From Gavia stellata (taxonomy: Eukaryota > Chordata > Aves > Gaviiformes > Gaviidae): a stretch of 64,000 nucleotides of DNA. The notes beneath the pieces were generated by a model that did not search any database, was not told the origin of the DNA, and was given only the letters and a program-made list of their open reading frames with translations. The number at the start of each line of letters is the position of its first letter. The first letter of the stretch is position 1. The stretch spans positions 14,181,001 to 14,245,000 of the forward strand of contig NC_082612.1 in assembly GCF_030936135.1 (NCBI RefSeq), written 5' to 3'. Both the position numbers and the translations under genes were made by a program. Shown here one piece after another: positions 38,301-53,300 of this stretch.

Positions 38301-41300
38301 CTTTATGGCACACATGTGACAAGCCAGAGAGGTTATAGTTCCAGGACATCATTTCGTCAGGGGCAAAACTGTTTTGAGATGTTTCCATCCCCTCTCCACC
38401 CTAGACTGCCTTTCTCACCCAGCTGAGACCAACAGTTTGTACAGCTCCCTGGAAAACACACCTATGAAATGATCTCGAGCTTCCCTCTGCAAACAGTTTT
38501 ATCAGCCCAGAGGGGGAACTAAGAAGAAATCCTGGGGGCAGAAACGAGTAGCCCGGGCATGCAGGAACATTTTAGGCTAGCTTCACTGTTAAATAAAGTG
38601 CATTATGGTAACAAATGAGAGAGAGTGGTAACACAGTGGAATAGACTGCCCAGGGAGGTAGTGGAGTCACCCTCCCTGGAGGTATTCAAGGAGCGTGTGG
38701 ATGTGGCATTGTGGGACATGGCTTGATGGGCATGGTGCTGTGTGGTGTGGGTGGGTTGTTTTGGGTTTTTTTGGGGTGTGTGTGGTGTTTTGTTTTTTGT
38801 TGGGTTTTTTTTGTTTTTTTTTTTTTGGTAATGGTTGGACTTGATGATCTTACAGGTCTTTTCCAACCTTAGTGATTCTGTGAAATGCTGAAGAACACTG
38901 TGTTTGTTATGCATGGGGGAAGTCACCAACCCCAGCTAAACAGGCAAGAGACACATACAAATGGCCTGTTCGCAGCCAGAGCAATAGAGGGCTGCATGGC
39001 TGCCTTCAGACTTTCCAAATCCATGTTTGGTTACGGTAGAAGCTCTCTTATTTTACTGCTGCATAAACAGCTACAGTAATTCCCACAAATTAATTTTTAA
39101 TTGGGAAAGCTAGTCATAAACAACTCTGCTCCAAATTTCCGTTCTCAACAAGACGACAGCTATGTTAACATCATTTACTTACCAGGCAAAACATGCATTT
39201 TATACAGTAGCTTCAGCTTCTCTGTAAGATCTCCATGGCATGCTGCACCTAAACAGCATTATATGCAGTATGTTAATACTCAGCATTCAATGCCATTCTA
39301 TTTATTATTGCTACAATATTTCATTTTAGAAGCTGCAACCTTCACTCTGGGAAGCACTGCAGTCCCTTTACAGCCTGAGATCATAAGGCAGTCACTTGAC
39401 TTCTACGATCACGCATCTGCAGCGAAAATAGCAAGAGAACACAGACCACCTTACCCTGAATTTTGTACTTCAGCCTTGGCTCCTTCATTAAATGTCTATT
39501 TTATAACGCTCAAAAATAATCTATGATCATCACATTACCACTCAGAAAGGCCTCCAGCTGAAAGTTAAGACGACCTTTTTGTGTGGACTTCAAACTTTCT
39601 GATCCGAGGATCCAATAACAACATCACATGATTTAGAACAATAAGGTATTTACCAAAAAAAGAGAGAGAAATTCAAGTAAACAGCGTTTATCACAGCTTA
39701 GCCACGGACTAAACTGATATTCAGACAATGCTTTCTAGTGATTTATCCACCCCAACCCCTATTACTTTCTGGTCTACACTACAATTAGCTGTATGAAATC
39801 CAAGCTGTCTATTGTAGTCCCTCCTTCCAGTTAATTAAATGGATATTAGTTAATTTTGAAGTACTGAAATAACAAACAATCAGACTTCTTCATAAATCTT
39901 GTTATGACATGTAATTGATAAACAAATGAATTAATCTTCATTATTTAGGTTACACAGAGATTTATTTTACCTTACAGGCTACCATGTCAGCTTACCTCTG
40001 CTATGCAAACTATAAAGCGTGGTTTGGCAAATACTAACAATCACAGCTCAAGACTACAATAAATACAGATGTTAAGCCAAAGAATTGAGTACATCTACAT
40101 TAGTCATTTTGCTTTCAACTCGGTCCTTTTTAAGCACAAAACCTTCTTATGTTCCTAGCCGGTGTACCACACCATGTAGATAATGCTTTCTCTTTTGGTA
40201 AAACCATGTCTTAGGTTATGCACCCAGGTACCACGTGAAGTGCCCCCCTGCTAAAGGTGACATGAAATAACCAAGGCACAGAATGGGCTGCAGTTCTGCA
40301 TCCTCCAGCAACAGCTAGGGATGCATTCACCAAAATAGGATTCAGGGCACAGGGTATCTAGTGACACACGTAGGCTTATTCCTCTCCTTGTCCCCAGATG
40401 TGAAAAGAACTGAAAAATCTTGACTACTACTGCTTTTTACTTTTTGCCTGAGATGAATCTGTGTGTGCTTCCTAATGCCAGGCCCTTTTCCTCCTCAAAA
40501 TGTACATGAATGAAGACAACACAACACGGGACAGGTCTACCAAAGATGTTATCTGTGCTCTCTCAGAGACAACCCTCCGGGTCTCCCATGGGAGAGGTCA
40601 GAAAGTTTTACAAAGGGAAGAACAGCCCACTGGCAATTTGCAGGAACTGCGTGACAGTTAGCTGCAGTGCGCTACCCAAGATCTGAGGACTGATGCTGTG
40701 TTAAAGAATTAAAAAAATTAGGTTACATTCATAAAGACAACAGCAGAGGATCAGGTGTGCCCCTATTATGGAGAGTTAGGGGAGATCTTTCTATGGGTGG
40801 ATACCTCAGCTGAAGCCACCATTTTGACCTGCACACTGCTGTACAGAGATAATTTCATAGGAGAGCCCAGAGAATTCAGTGGCCTCCTGCATCCCTGAAC
40901 AGACAGCAGATGAACCTGCTGAGGACCTCTGAACAGCACCGGGGAGGTGGTAAGACCATTCTTAGTCCCAGCCAGAAATACTTCATTCCTGGCACTCTGG
41001 AGTCACAGGTCTTAAAACCTTCAACAGCTTTCAACAAGTCTTATCTTTTTGCAGTACGAGTCTCAGATGATGCATCGCCAGTTTTTATCCAGAAGTTTTA
41101 AATTTACTTTGTGGTAGGAGAAGAAACTGTGCTTGGAAAAGAACATGACTATACCCTTTGAATCTTTCTACCTCAAAGAGCAGCAGTGAAAGCTGTCACC
41201 TTCACACTGCAACCACTGTCCTCACGCACACCTGCTCTTACCCCTCTCAGGGCCTGACCACGCACCCCTTTTCAGGGCATGACTAGGAACAGCCTTCACT

Positions 41301-44300
41301 GAGCCCCCTTTCTGACTGTTCTCCTTCTGTCAACGCCGTGCAGGTGGCAAGTCTTTTCTGGGCATAACGTCGTATGTGCACAGTTTTCCCCCAGTCTTTT
41401 TTGAGGCCATTAACAAAATAATTAAACAGGTTAGAACTTTATTCTGTTAATACAAAACTTAGTAGCAAGATAAAAGTGTTGGCTTCGGTTGCCCCTCTCT
41501 TGAACACAGGTGGAGGGGTGTGGAGTGTTTGTATAGTATTTAGCTTCCTGAAAGCATCAGAGGAGTGGTGAGGTTAACACTCTGCTTTCTGAACATCCTC
41601 CTGCAACCCAAGCTTGGAGAAAAGCTGTTTTCAGGAAAAAAAAAATTACACTCAGGTACTCCTTGAGAGACACAGTTTTCATGGTGCCGACTTTTGCACA
41701 AGGCTGTAGTGAGTGCTGCAGACACCAGTAGTCACTGGGGAGGTGGAAGAGCTGCATGCTCTGAGAAGGGAGTATTGCAAAAACACGACGGGAGGCAGGG
41801 GACCGCCTTGGGTCTATGTGGAAATCTCTCTACCTTACTTGGAGCCTGAGTCAACAACTGACATGCTATAATCCACTGTGGTATGGGGGTGCAGGTGAGC
41901 TTCTTCACGAGTGAATACCCCATAGAGCTCATAACAAAGGCTGACAACCCTTTCTGAGCAGCACAACTCCTAGAGCAAACTGATGAAGATCAATCCTTTA
42001 TTTGAACTTGCAGTAACAGGACACAGGGTAAATGTACAGAAGAATACGCCAGGTTGTTCCGTCTTTGCTCAGCTGAGGCCCTAGAGGCACCTGAAGGAGG
42101 AGGTTCTTGAGCTATTTGCTGTAGGGGCTATGAAAAGGAAATGGAGATTCCCAGTTGCACTTACAGTCCTCTCATGTCCCATGGATTTCATGTGACACAA
42201 GAAAGCGCTATGAGCCCATGCTGGGACACACAGCACCCCTTTTCACCTCCTCTTAATGGCACTCCTAGAAGGAGTCAGTGGCATCAAAGAGAGGCTTGGA
42301 GGGAACAAATCCTTATGGCTACATGGAATAAGGCCATTTAAAGAGTTGTGAAACAGAAATGCTTCAGGTGCTTGAATAAGGCGCTTCCTTTAGGAAAGAC
42401 AGATCTGAGTAACCAGGGCCAGAGTCCAATACTGCTGTTTAGACACAGTAAGAAGAGAAAGGACGGTTCCCACAGGTCACCTCCAGAATGCTCATCCTCT
42501 GACCATGCTTTCCGGGACAGCCACAAGGACAAGGCAACACAGTCCCCTGTTGAGCAGATGCATCTTGCTCCAACAGAAGATATTTCTCATTTAGGAGATT
42601 TTCTTAGCCAAGGCATATTGGGTTGGTAAGGCAGACTGAAGCAGCTGATGTTTGTGAAGTTTTTAAAAGTCCCGGGGCATAGTGAAATATGCTCAAACAA
42701 ATCCCATGTTGTTTGGGTGGCTGTGTTGTCCTTGCTAACATTCATGTGCTTCTTAAACAAAAAAGGGGTCAGGGTGTTGACTTTTCAAAAAAATAAAATT
42801 TCAAGCTATGCCACATTTGGCTTAGTTTCTGAAAAAATGTGGTTTTGCAGAATGAGCGATTTTGATTGTTTAGCCCATTGAAGATTTTAGTTCAGTCATG
42901 TCGGCTTATAGCCACATTTGTGCGTTTTACATTCATTTCTGTTCACAGTGTTCTTATTTCTGTTCCTTGTTCTTATTACTCATTATTGGTTCTAAAAAAT
43001 GCTGTCTCAACCAATAACTGGTTGATTGTTTTTAACAGCATCCTGTAAGCAGCAAGAGTAGTTAATCCATGGGTCATGTCTCAAAAGGCCATTAAGTGTT
43101 ACCTGGCAAACAGTTCCTCAAATACAATTCAGAACTGCATCATAGACAGCACTGTTTTTTTGGGTAGTGTGAAGGGGAGGTGTGCGATCAGTTTTACTGT
43201 CACAGAGCTGTTTTGCACCTGCAAGAAAACAGGTATTACCATTGCTGTACAGAGGTTTCAATGCAAGGCTGCATTTGGAGCCCTAATGCTTAAAAATACT
43301 GTTTCAAAGAGTTGCTGAAAGCCAGAGAGGGAAATCTTTTCTCTCTCAAAAAGGATCAAAACGTAAAGCTGGAGGAATTGCCATGAAATAACACAATAGA
43401 TGGTGAGATGTTGGTCACTTACAGGGAATAATTCCTGCTATATTCAAAAAAGGGGTGGCCAGCTCCTGCCTCATCTTTTTCGTCATGTTAATCCTGGGGC
43501 TTGCACATTCCCTTTGTTGCGATACTGACTTTCATGTCTTGAAATCTTGCTTCTTCAAGACTTGCATGGGCTGTAATCTCCATTAAAAACATTCAGCCTC
43601 CCTATCTGACCTGAACCTCCACTTTCTCCTTTTCAGATTACTTCCAGCCTGCTCTCTCTCTTAGTCTGTAGTCTTGGTTATTGATTTCAGAAGTAATACA
43701 TGTAGTACCTCTCACTACACATACTGTGAGGTGTGATACCTTCCCTTCACACAGGGACATATGTATGTGGGGTGTCAGCAGACTTCTAAAGAGAAGCATT
43801 TTTATTCAGGGGCAAACAAAACTAGCATCCTCGCTCAATCCTTCCCCCACCCCTTATATGTGTACGTAAATTTCTCAAAAGTCTTCTTCCTGAACAACCA
43901 AGGGAGCAAATCCTGCCTCTCTCCCCTTTCCAGAGCTGGTAGCGCTGACAAAAGGGATGAATTCCCAACTTTGAGCGAAAGTTTAAGGAGCAGATAACAA
44001 AATGCAGTGTCGCTGAGGGAGGAACACTATAGAAGAACATACAAAAGACTTTCCCAAAGAAAATAATTTGATTAGAAGTAATCACACCATTAAGCACACA
44101 AGTTGCAGGTCAATTTTGTGTTGAGAGTTAGCTGTCAGGGAAATCCTCAGACCCTAATGGACTTGTAGTTCACATGTGGTCCCTCTCCCAGTGTGATACA
44201 CCACTGGCTAATGCAGATGCACCTACTGAGACCAGCCTAAACCCCAGTGGGAACCACTGTCACAGGCATGATAAAATGAACCGAATGGTAGCATGAACAG

Positions 44301-47300
44301 CTCTTAAAACAAAGGTGACTCATGCAAATTGGCATACGTCAAACTCAAATTCATTATCTGACAGCTAATATAACATCTGTGTTTCTGAAGGACTGGATCC
44401 CTTTTAGAAAAAAACTGGTTTGGTCAGAATATTTTGAGAGTGCCATGAATTGTCCTTACTTAGCCCAGAGACGAATTCGCGGAAGTTGATGAGCAAGTCT
44501 CCATTTTCATCAAGAAGCCTGAATAAGCGTGCAGCTAATACATCTGAATGAGTTCCACATGCCCAAGGAAAGAGGAGAGCGAACATCCCCTTGAACTGCT
44601 CAAAGTCAATACGGTACTGCTCCAGATAAGGCAGGCTGGGATCATGCCGGTCAATAGCATTACTGTTTCCTCCCCAGTAGCAGCTAGTCAGATGTTCTGC
44701 CTGAACAGAAGGCAAATGCTGTGAGATTGTCATCACCTCTGTAAACACGCTATCAATGATTAAAAAAAAATCCAAACAACTCATACACACATTCTTAAAA
44801 ACCCACAAGACTAGCAGATGTATTTGCATCTGCCTAGCCCTTGCAGTTCTGCAAGAGGTTCCTCCTCTAACCAGCACTAAAAGACATCCCTCTACAAAAA
44901 AAGAAGATAAAGCAAAACTTCTTCTGCCTCCCAGGCAGATGGACCATGAAATACCTGTTTTGAACAGAGCAGTAAGCAGCTGTAACTTGCATATATACAC
45001 AGGCTTGCTGTGCTTAGTCACCCCCTTCAACCTCACCACACAGTCAAGTCAGAAAGGGGACTCTCACGACATCCTTAATTTCAGAGCACATGAAAATAGC
45101 TGTTTATTTGAAATGGTTTTTGTTGAACTGTATAGTCTCAAAAATACTGTATAAAGTCCTACTCTTTCAGTCTTACTGAAGTCAGTGAAAGTTCTGGAGC
45201 TAATTTCAGCAGAATCTAATTCAAAACGATTCAGAAGCTTAGAGAAAGAGAACCTAGCACTGCACAGTGATCAACTGGGGTGGACTGTCTGACTTGGTCT
45301 CACTGATTCCATGGAAGACTGAAAGAAGGCACCACAGGATTTGGATAATCGTAATACCTGACATTACAGATGGGAAACTGAAAGGAAAGAAATTCTTCAT
45401 GGTATAAAAGAAAAAAATCTGTTATAACAAAACAGGAAGAAAGTATCTTGTTTTAAGGCACTAAAGCATTTTAACTGCTCACCTTTAAATTTGTGGATCT
45501 GATGGTATTGCTGTACAATCAACTTACAAAGACATAGCACTTTGTGACACTAAATTTCCATGTGATACAGTAGACATTAAAGCATTAACAATGGCAAAAA
45601 TCAGCTATTGTGATATGGAAGTATTAACTGTCTGAGATAATAGAATAAAGGCATTTCTATGTTACATTCCAAAACTTGGGTCAGGTAGAGAGAGACATAT
45701 GTAAGTTTCTAAAGACTGATCAAAAGCCTCTATCTATTCACTTTTTCATTATAATAGTTTTCGTCAGTACCTTCTTTTTTTCCATGGACAAATCATTTAG
45801 TGAATTATTTATTTCCTGAGCTTTTAAAAACAGGTTGGGGTGGGTTTTTTTGGTATATTCTATAATACAGCAGCTAATTCAAGTTTGTATTAAGACACCT
45901 GATAGCAAGTAACTCACAGACTCAACCTGGTCTTTAGAAAAGACCCAGTCCATGTCAAAAATAAACGTTTGCATTCCCCGCAGGCACATGATCGTATCTT
46001 CACTTAGCTTTACCTTAAAAAGAGCATACAGTTCCTCCAGTTCATCGATAGTAAAAGAAGTCTCTGTCACAATAGTTCGTACCTTTTGAAACATAACAGT
46101 AACAGTTACAGATTTGAAATCTATGTCTCATTGAAAAGGTAATTTACATTTCAGAAACTGACTGACCTTAATCTTCGCAAAGAACATTATTTCAGTACTT
46201 ACCACATTGCGCTTTGTAGTATCTTCAAGGGTTTGGATAACTTTCAGCCTTTGTTTGAATCTCATTTGTTCAATTAAATCTGCTCGGATACTTCCAAATT
46301 TCTTAAAAGAGAAAAAGTACAGGATACTCTGTGCATTAGTATTTGGAATACTTAGCTTGCCTTTAATGTATTTAAGAAATTAATTTAATTATGTGATATA
46401 CCACAAATGGCATGTTTAAAGAACTGCTGTTAAGGCATTTTTCTAACATGTGACAAAGTTACGAAGACTTGAGGAATGTATCGCTAGATTTTATTCTTCC
46501 CAATAACTTATTTTCCTTTAATTTGAAAGGTCTTTATTAAGCTACAAATCCTCACATTTCAAACCATAATCTCAGCAGTTAGAGATTTCTTCCTTGGCTC
46601 TATGAATAGATTTTTTCGTAACTCCTTCTGCACGGTTTTATTTCAGCTTGCCCTGGAATATCTCTTAATTGTTACAGAGAGAGGAGATATTTAGACAAAT
46701 TGATCTCTAATGGCTGAGACAGTATAGTACGCCTTAAATTCAGGAGGATCTGAAACCAAGCATCAAGAATGCAACTTCCATCAGGAAGAAGATTCTCTAA
46801 AGTGTGCAAGTCTTATTTTCAGAAGTTTTTTTCCACAATGCACATAACAGTCTCAGGGGACTCCTGCATATATTATAGAAGCATCCCAGGGGAAAACCTA
46901 CTAGGAATAATATTCCATGTTTTCATATGTAGAGGAATACCTAATCCCTAAGATTTCTTTTTGTGAACTATAAGTAGAAGGGGTTTTTGCCATCAAGAAA
47001 ACACTTGTAAACACATACTTTGAAAAGCACAGATGACCAGCAGGAAAGTAATGCCAGACATCAAGTATGCCACATGTAAAATAAAAGGGGGTGGCAAGAT
47101 ACACTTTCATACAGGATGGATTTATATTTCCAGTGCAAGTGCATCTACATAAGCAGGTCATAATTTGCTTGCACAGTCTTGTGTGATCAAATTAACGCCA
47201 AAGCTGCGTTTATCTGCAAAGCTGTGCACCTTTATCATGTACCTTGGGAGTAAAAAGATGTTTTATGTACTTGGAACATTTTGCAAATAAAGAAGGCTTT

Positions 47301-50300
47301 TGAAAAAATGGAATCTAGATAAACATCCATGAATATTAAGCATCACAGAGGTCACAAAACCTTGAAAAAGAGATGTCTTTTGTGGCTCTGAGGCCACATC
47401 TATTGCAGTAATCAGGGCTTATTCTCTGGTCTGGAGGCCAAATGAGACGGTCTGTTCACATCCATACAATTAAAACTCATGTAGCCTACAGAAAAGGAAG
47501 GTTGCATGCAATTATCTTCTGGGAATGGTTCCATGCCTATGTTAACTTCCAAATCACATAAGAAATTGTTGGAAGCATGTCACTTGTTCTAGGTCAAAAC
47601 TGTATCAAACCTTTCAACAGCAAAAACCTTTGAGTGTCAGTTGTTAAGTTAAAATGGCCAAGATCCAGATACTACTATAGATGTAGCCTAACTATTTAAG
47701 GCCTATTTTTTTTCCAAATTAACTAACACACAAATCAAGGGAGTTAAGCACATAACAGCTCTGAATATCTGAGTTTACACTCCATTGACAGCTAGTGAAC
47801 TACACACAGGCTTTTAAAGCTGTAGTTATTATGCATTATTTCAGCCACTCTATTGTAATTATTATAACACCAGGATCTATGGCTTCTGAATTAATTGCAA
47901 AATTGAATGAAAAGGTAAGACATTTCTTACTAAAAAGTATTTTCAGTAAATGAAACAGTTACTGGTAGGGTAAAATGTACTTGTTATGTATATTCTCTTA
48001 TTTCAAGCATGTTTCTCTCTTAAAAGTAGGAAGTCAGTTCAATATCATCAGAGAGGGGTGCTAATCACTTAATTACCAAAAAATTCCTCTGCATCACTTC
48101 AGCTTTCACTGAAGACTTCCCATATATGCGTCTGACATGATTACCTAAGAGCTGGACAGGATCAGAGAGTGATGGAAAATAGGTCTTCATAAAACAGTCC
48201 AAATATTGTGCTTTTTCCAGTGCTACTCCTCACCAAGTTCTCAGACTCATCATGCTCCCATGACAAACATCTAGGACAGACTGCAAGGGACAAGGTTTTC
48301 CCCTGCTTTGGGGGTGAGTGTGTGTGATTGAAGGAGGGTGAAGCATTTTTTTCAGCTGTAGGTCTTCCTGGTTTTTGTAAACAATAAATGACTAGAAGAT
48401 TAAGTATAGATGGCTACCCAACAAGTACTTTTAACAGCTTAAATTCTAAAAATAGCAAAGATATGCTCACTTACACAATATTTTGCTCTTTGTAGTCGCA
48501 GCAAAGCTAACACAGTGAGTGCCTAGCGCCGACTACACACAACTAACTGAGGAATGTAACAGTCATTGAATAACAGATGCTTTGAAGTTTTTTATCTTGA
48601 TAGTTTACTATTGAATTGTTGGGTGGTTTTTTTTTTTTTAATAATCAAATCAACAATGACTGCCCTGAAACTAATTCTCTCTTTGCAACCAACTCCTGCT
48701 TTCCTCGCAGTTCTTCACTCCCCATGCTATTTGTTTTGCCTAATTATACTGGAGTACAATTGGTTATTTATCTAGAAGGAGCTGAGCTATTTATCTACAA
48801 GGTTCTGTTCTGCATAAGCCCCAGAAAGGTTCTGTACAAAGTCAGGTTATTCATCTAAAAGCAGTCAAGCCAATGCAAGCTGTCTTCATGATGAGGAAAT
48901 CAGAAAAATACAAGGGAAACAGAATTTCACATAAACGTCTGTCCTTCTCCCCATTCTAACATTGTGTGAAGGAGAAGAACTATACATCTAACTTAATTCA
49001 GTTTGTCCTTCAGTGTAGAATAAACTAAGGACTACCTACTTCCTTGTTAAATAGATATCATGTTTATTAAAGCAGGGAGGTTTTAAGGACATAGGAAATG
49101 CCTCTGAAACAGCTCTCATATTGCTAAGTATGAACCTACACCTTGAGCTAAAAATACTAATTTACCCTGCATGTCAATGGAAGGAAAAAAGGAAATTAAG
49201 AAGAATAACTCTTCAAAGTTTTTCTTTAATTTTTATAAAAAATTAATATGTCAGTGTAATCATCAGGGATACTTTAATTGATGGCTTATTTTTAAAATTT
49301 AAGGACAATGAAACTGGTTTGCAAATTTTACTTTTTTTGCAGACTTTGTCCTATGCTTTATAGATATTAGTTATTACCAGCTCCTTTCACTTGAAATTTT
49401 TCTAGCTTTGGTGATAATACAGAAGCTAGTGGCCGATGGTCATAATCAGCACTTGCTGAAAAAAAAAAAAGGTAAAAGAAACAAAGTTCCACTGATAATA
49501 GAAAGGTCTTCTGAGATCATACAGATTTCATTAGCATTTCAGTTTGGAAAAGCATGAAAAAAAACTTAGATGAGAATTAACCTTTTTTGAATTACAAGTT
49601 CAGCCTTTTGTTTGTAAATCACTTTTTGGTTGTGGGCTGCTCTCCTTTGATGCTGCAGCCTTCTATACAAAACAGCTCCAATTACAAGTTTTGGTTAAAA
49701 GAAAAAGAAAGACTAACCCCTCTCCCCTGCCCCATTTTAGACTTCTGAGATGAGTCTGTATTTCTTTTGTGTTCTTTCAGTTCCAAGCAAAGACAAACTA
49801 TAGAGTATCAAATTCTCCTGTAAAGCAGAACTAGTGTGGGTTGGCAAGTTCCTGTTAAGAAATCCTAGCTTACCTCATAGGAAGACCTGATTAGTCTGAA
49901 GATATCCACCTCAGGATAAGGCTCTACATCATCACTGAGCAGTGAGTGAAGATGAGGAATGGGTGGAAGAGTGCTGTCCTTATTAGTTACACTGTCCAAA
50001 TATCTGGTGGGGAAAAAAAAAAAGAAATGAGAAACCCAAGATTCATTTGTACACCCTCCCTTCTGAGGGTTAACAGAATAAGGGTTACATATAGATTATT
50101 AAACGTAAAAATAATCAAGCCACACTCTATTGATGAACTACATGATTTTTGACATCAGTAATTTGCCAAATCCTAACACTGCTTTTTCTCAAATAGAGCT
50201 AAGGTAACCCTGGTAATTCATTATCCTTATCAAGAAATTGCTCAGATATAGCTACTCACAAACAAGTGGCTTACTGAACACGTTTGTTGCTTCTGGCTGT

Positions 50301-53300
50301 TTAAATGTGCTAAGGGAATAATGACACCATGGGAAACAAGTGTCAGTGTGCTTCAGTCTCCATACCCCCCTGTCCTACTACTCCCCAACCTTGCTGCAAG
50401 GGGCTTTAAAGGCTTGTTCCTCCAACCAGTGCAGCTGCTGTAGATCATCTGTCTTCTACCCTGCAGCTGCAGAACACTTAAATCCTCAGCAAGCACTGGG
50501 GCTTACTTCAGAGAAAACACAACCACGGCCTTCTTTAGTCCCAAAGAAATTAAAACCAGAATTCAGTAAAGCTATACTAATGAAACTTATTAGGGAAAAA
50601 AATTCCAAACTTTCAGCATCATCTTAAAAACTAAACACTACTACCAAACACGAGGAACCCGGAGGCTGCACTCAGCAGTATTAGTTTGTATTAAATGACT
50701 CAATCCAGTCTATTTATTAGCCTCCTGTTTCACTGAAATCTATTAATTCAAGAGCCTACCTAATTCTTCTGAGTTCCATTTAGTCCACTGCCAAAACAAT
50801 TTCCCTTGAGATCAAGGCTTTTTCTTAGCAGCATTTAAAAGGTAGCAGGCAAAACATGAAGTTACAAAAACCATGTAATCAACTAAAATAATCAACCAAA
50901 ATAAGTTTCTATAACCAGGTTTGGGAAGTTTATTTGAATGTCTTGAAAGAAGAATTTATATCTTGTTGGTCACTTAACATTATTTTAAGATAATATAAAG
51001 AGAACCTTATATGGGTGAAAAGGGACTATAAGCATGTAAAAGATTTACATGTATTATACTGGTTTAAATTGACTATTTCAACATAGAACACAAATCAGAA
51101 AAGTGAGCAAAAAGGAAAATAAAATGAAGAGACTTTATTTTCTGTAATAAATACCTTCCCAAGACTGTCATGGCTTCTCCATCATCTTTACAGTTAAGCA
51201 GCTTGTCTACATTAGCATCGAGGACAGCGAGCGCTAATTGAAATATCACCTTTATTCCTTCACAGAAGAAACAGTCCACAACCACCACTGCACTCTCAAA
51301 TGGCATTACACTGAGGAAAAGAGTGAGGAACCAGGACAGGGAAATGGTGGATATTACACCCAGGTCCTGCATGCAGTCATAAAGCTGTGGAACATAGTCA
51401 CGAGCCAACTCTTCAAAGACCCCCTGATCCACCAATGCTCCTGTTGAAAATAAATAAGGTTGGATGTCCATTAATTCAGGAGCAAATGACCACATCACCA
51501 TTTAGGGGAGAAAAAAATATATATATACATGTATAAATACAAAACCTAAGAATATTCTACATGATGCTTAGACACATTTTCTCACTTTCAGACAAATAAC
51601 AGATTCTATTCCACTACTGAGCTGTACGTACAAATTGAACTGTAATAAGGTTTTTTTTGTTTTAATTATACACTTCATAGGAGCTAACATAGGGTCAATC
51701 TGGTCTAGCACCTACAGAAGTTATATGTTGACTTAGTACTTACCATTACTAATTAGAATAATACTTCTCAGCATCATCTATTGGAGGAGGCCAGGGTGAC
51801 TGTCTGTGAGGGTTTGGATTTATTTCAAGAGAACTCTATGCTTTACATATCTATGCCATAAAATCAGTGTCTTAAGCAAGCCAGGAAGAATAATTTCTAA
51901 GGCTGAATGAGTATCTCAAGCATTTGTGAGCTACAGTAAAGACAGTTTCCATGATAAACTGAAGAGCCATTCACTTCCACACACACAAGGAAACTGTCAT
52001 CTGACAACAATAGCTTTCAGATACTTGTGCGCTTTCAAATCAGAGGTAAACAGACACAAAGACTTCTACTGCAAATTGCCAACACTCCTGTTTCCACCTT
52101 ACCTTAATTAGATGACTGGATCATATAAAATTCAGATTTTAGCCTCCTATCTCTTTTATTTACTTTGTTTAAGCCCACTTTAGAATGCCATCTAATCCTA
52201 AGTAGGTGAAAAACTTAACTATCACGGTATCTGTTCAGGGAATTGCTTCTATGCTCCTGCACAAGCTGTCTTGCCACGAGCATTCACAGTTGTATCTATG
52301 CCACACGTACATCTACACATATGCTTGTTTCAATACAAATACCACCAATTAATTTGGTTAGTTTTTGTACTGTCATTTTGGAAAATTTCTCCATAACATA
52401 CCAACAACTCTTGTGTTGTAGTAGTCAGGTAGCATACGTTCACACAGAGCCACCAGCAGCCAGAAAGCTTCCTCCTCCTTTGCATAAAGGAGGAGTACTG
52501 AAGTGACAATATTCATAGCCTAAAAGAAAGAGAAATATAAATTGCTAGACCCATTTATTTAATATCTAGCACAGTAACTGGGCCAGTAAGTGGTTACTAT
52601 GGTTAGGAAATTAGCTACATTTCCCCCTGCAGACCCCAAACTGTTCAAGTATTTTCCTGTAAAAACAGCAGGCAGTGTTTTCCCAGTGCTCAAAGGAAGC
52701 TTAAGAAAGCCTCAAATAAACCACAAAAAATTTTTAGTTTTTTTAAAGAAAAAATAAATCAAGCTTTCTTTTCATAATCAAGGGCCTACTCAGGTCTGCA
52801 AGCATCTGGTTACATCGCTACCGACACTCTGCCAATAGGTGCTCTTGGGGAACGAGGGTCTGATGCAGACAAAATGCCTGCTACAGCACTAATGATGGCC
52901 ACTGCTGTACCACTCCTTGCAGAGGCAGTCTGCACTCTCCATGCTGTCTGCTCCTACGAAAAGGTCAAGACACAGCATCTGTGAGCTGAGGCAAATGCCT
53001 GTAATAGTGTCAGTCACAAACAACCAGAGCACAGTGAAACAAAAGCCTCTTGCTGTTGCTCACTCTCCATGTTTGACTGTGTACATGACAGATTTTTATG
53101 GCCTGTTTCACTCCATTTCAAGTATCACAGCATTGTACAATGACCTCTGAATTGTTTGCTTACTGCCTTTGACTAGACCTCTCTTAGTCTGAAGAAATGA
53201 AGTCTTTCGGTACCATTTTCTTCTCAGTTTGCCTCCTAAGGAATTAGCTGCTCATTTCAGATCCTGTAACATTTTAAGACTCCAGCTTGATCGTTACCTG

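Larger units (their letters stand above)
35351..39182 (-). other. TBC1D9: TBC1D9 introns near the 3' end
   Basis: The introns are 35351-36313, 36415-36551, 36627-37576 and 37664-39182. The third contains the nested repeat at 36853-36922; the last contains a CR1 3' end (38630-38883). No other feature is recognised. Confidence 0.8.

Noticed and set aside
38603-38929. 108-codon minus-strand open frame
   Set aside because: It is the antisense translation of the CR1 fragment and its low-complexity insert.
39101-39526. 141-codon plus-strand open frame
   Set aside because: It overlaps a verified TBC1D9 exon on the opposite strand and has no recognisable domain.
42648-43318. Three successive plus-strand open frames in the 5.2-kb TBC1D9 intron
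   Set aside because: Two are in the same frame with one stop and a 27-base gap, suggesting a decayed coding element, but no protein family, terminal repeat or poly(A) tail could be recognised.
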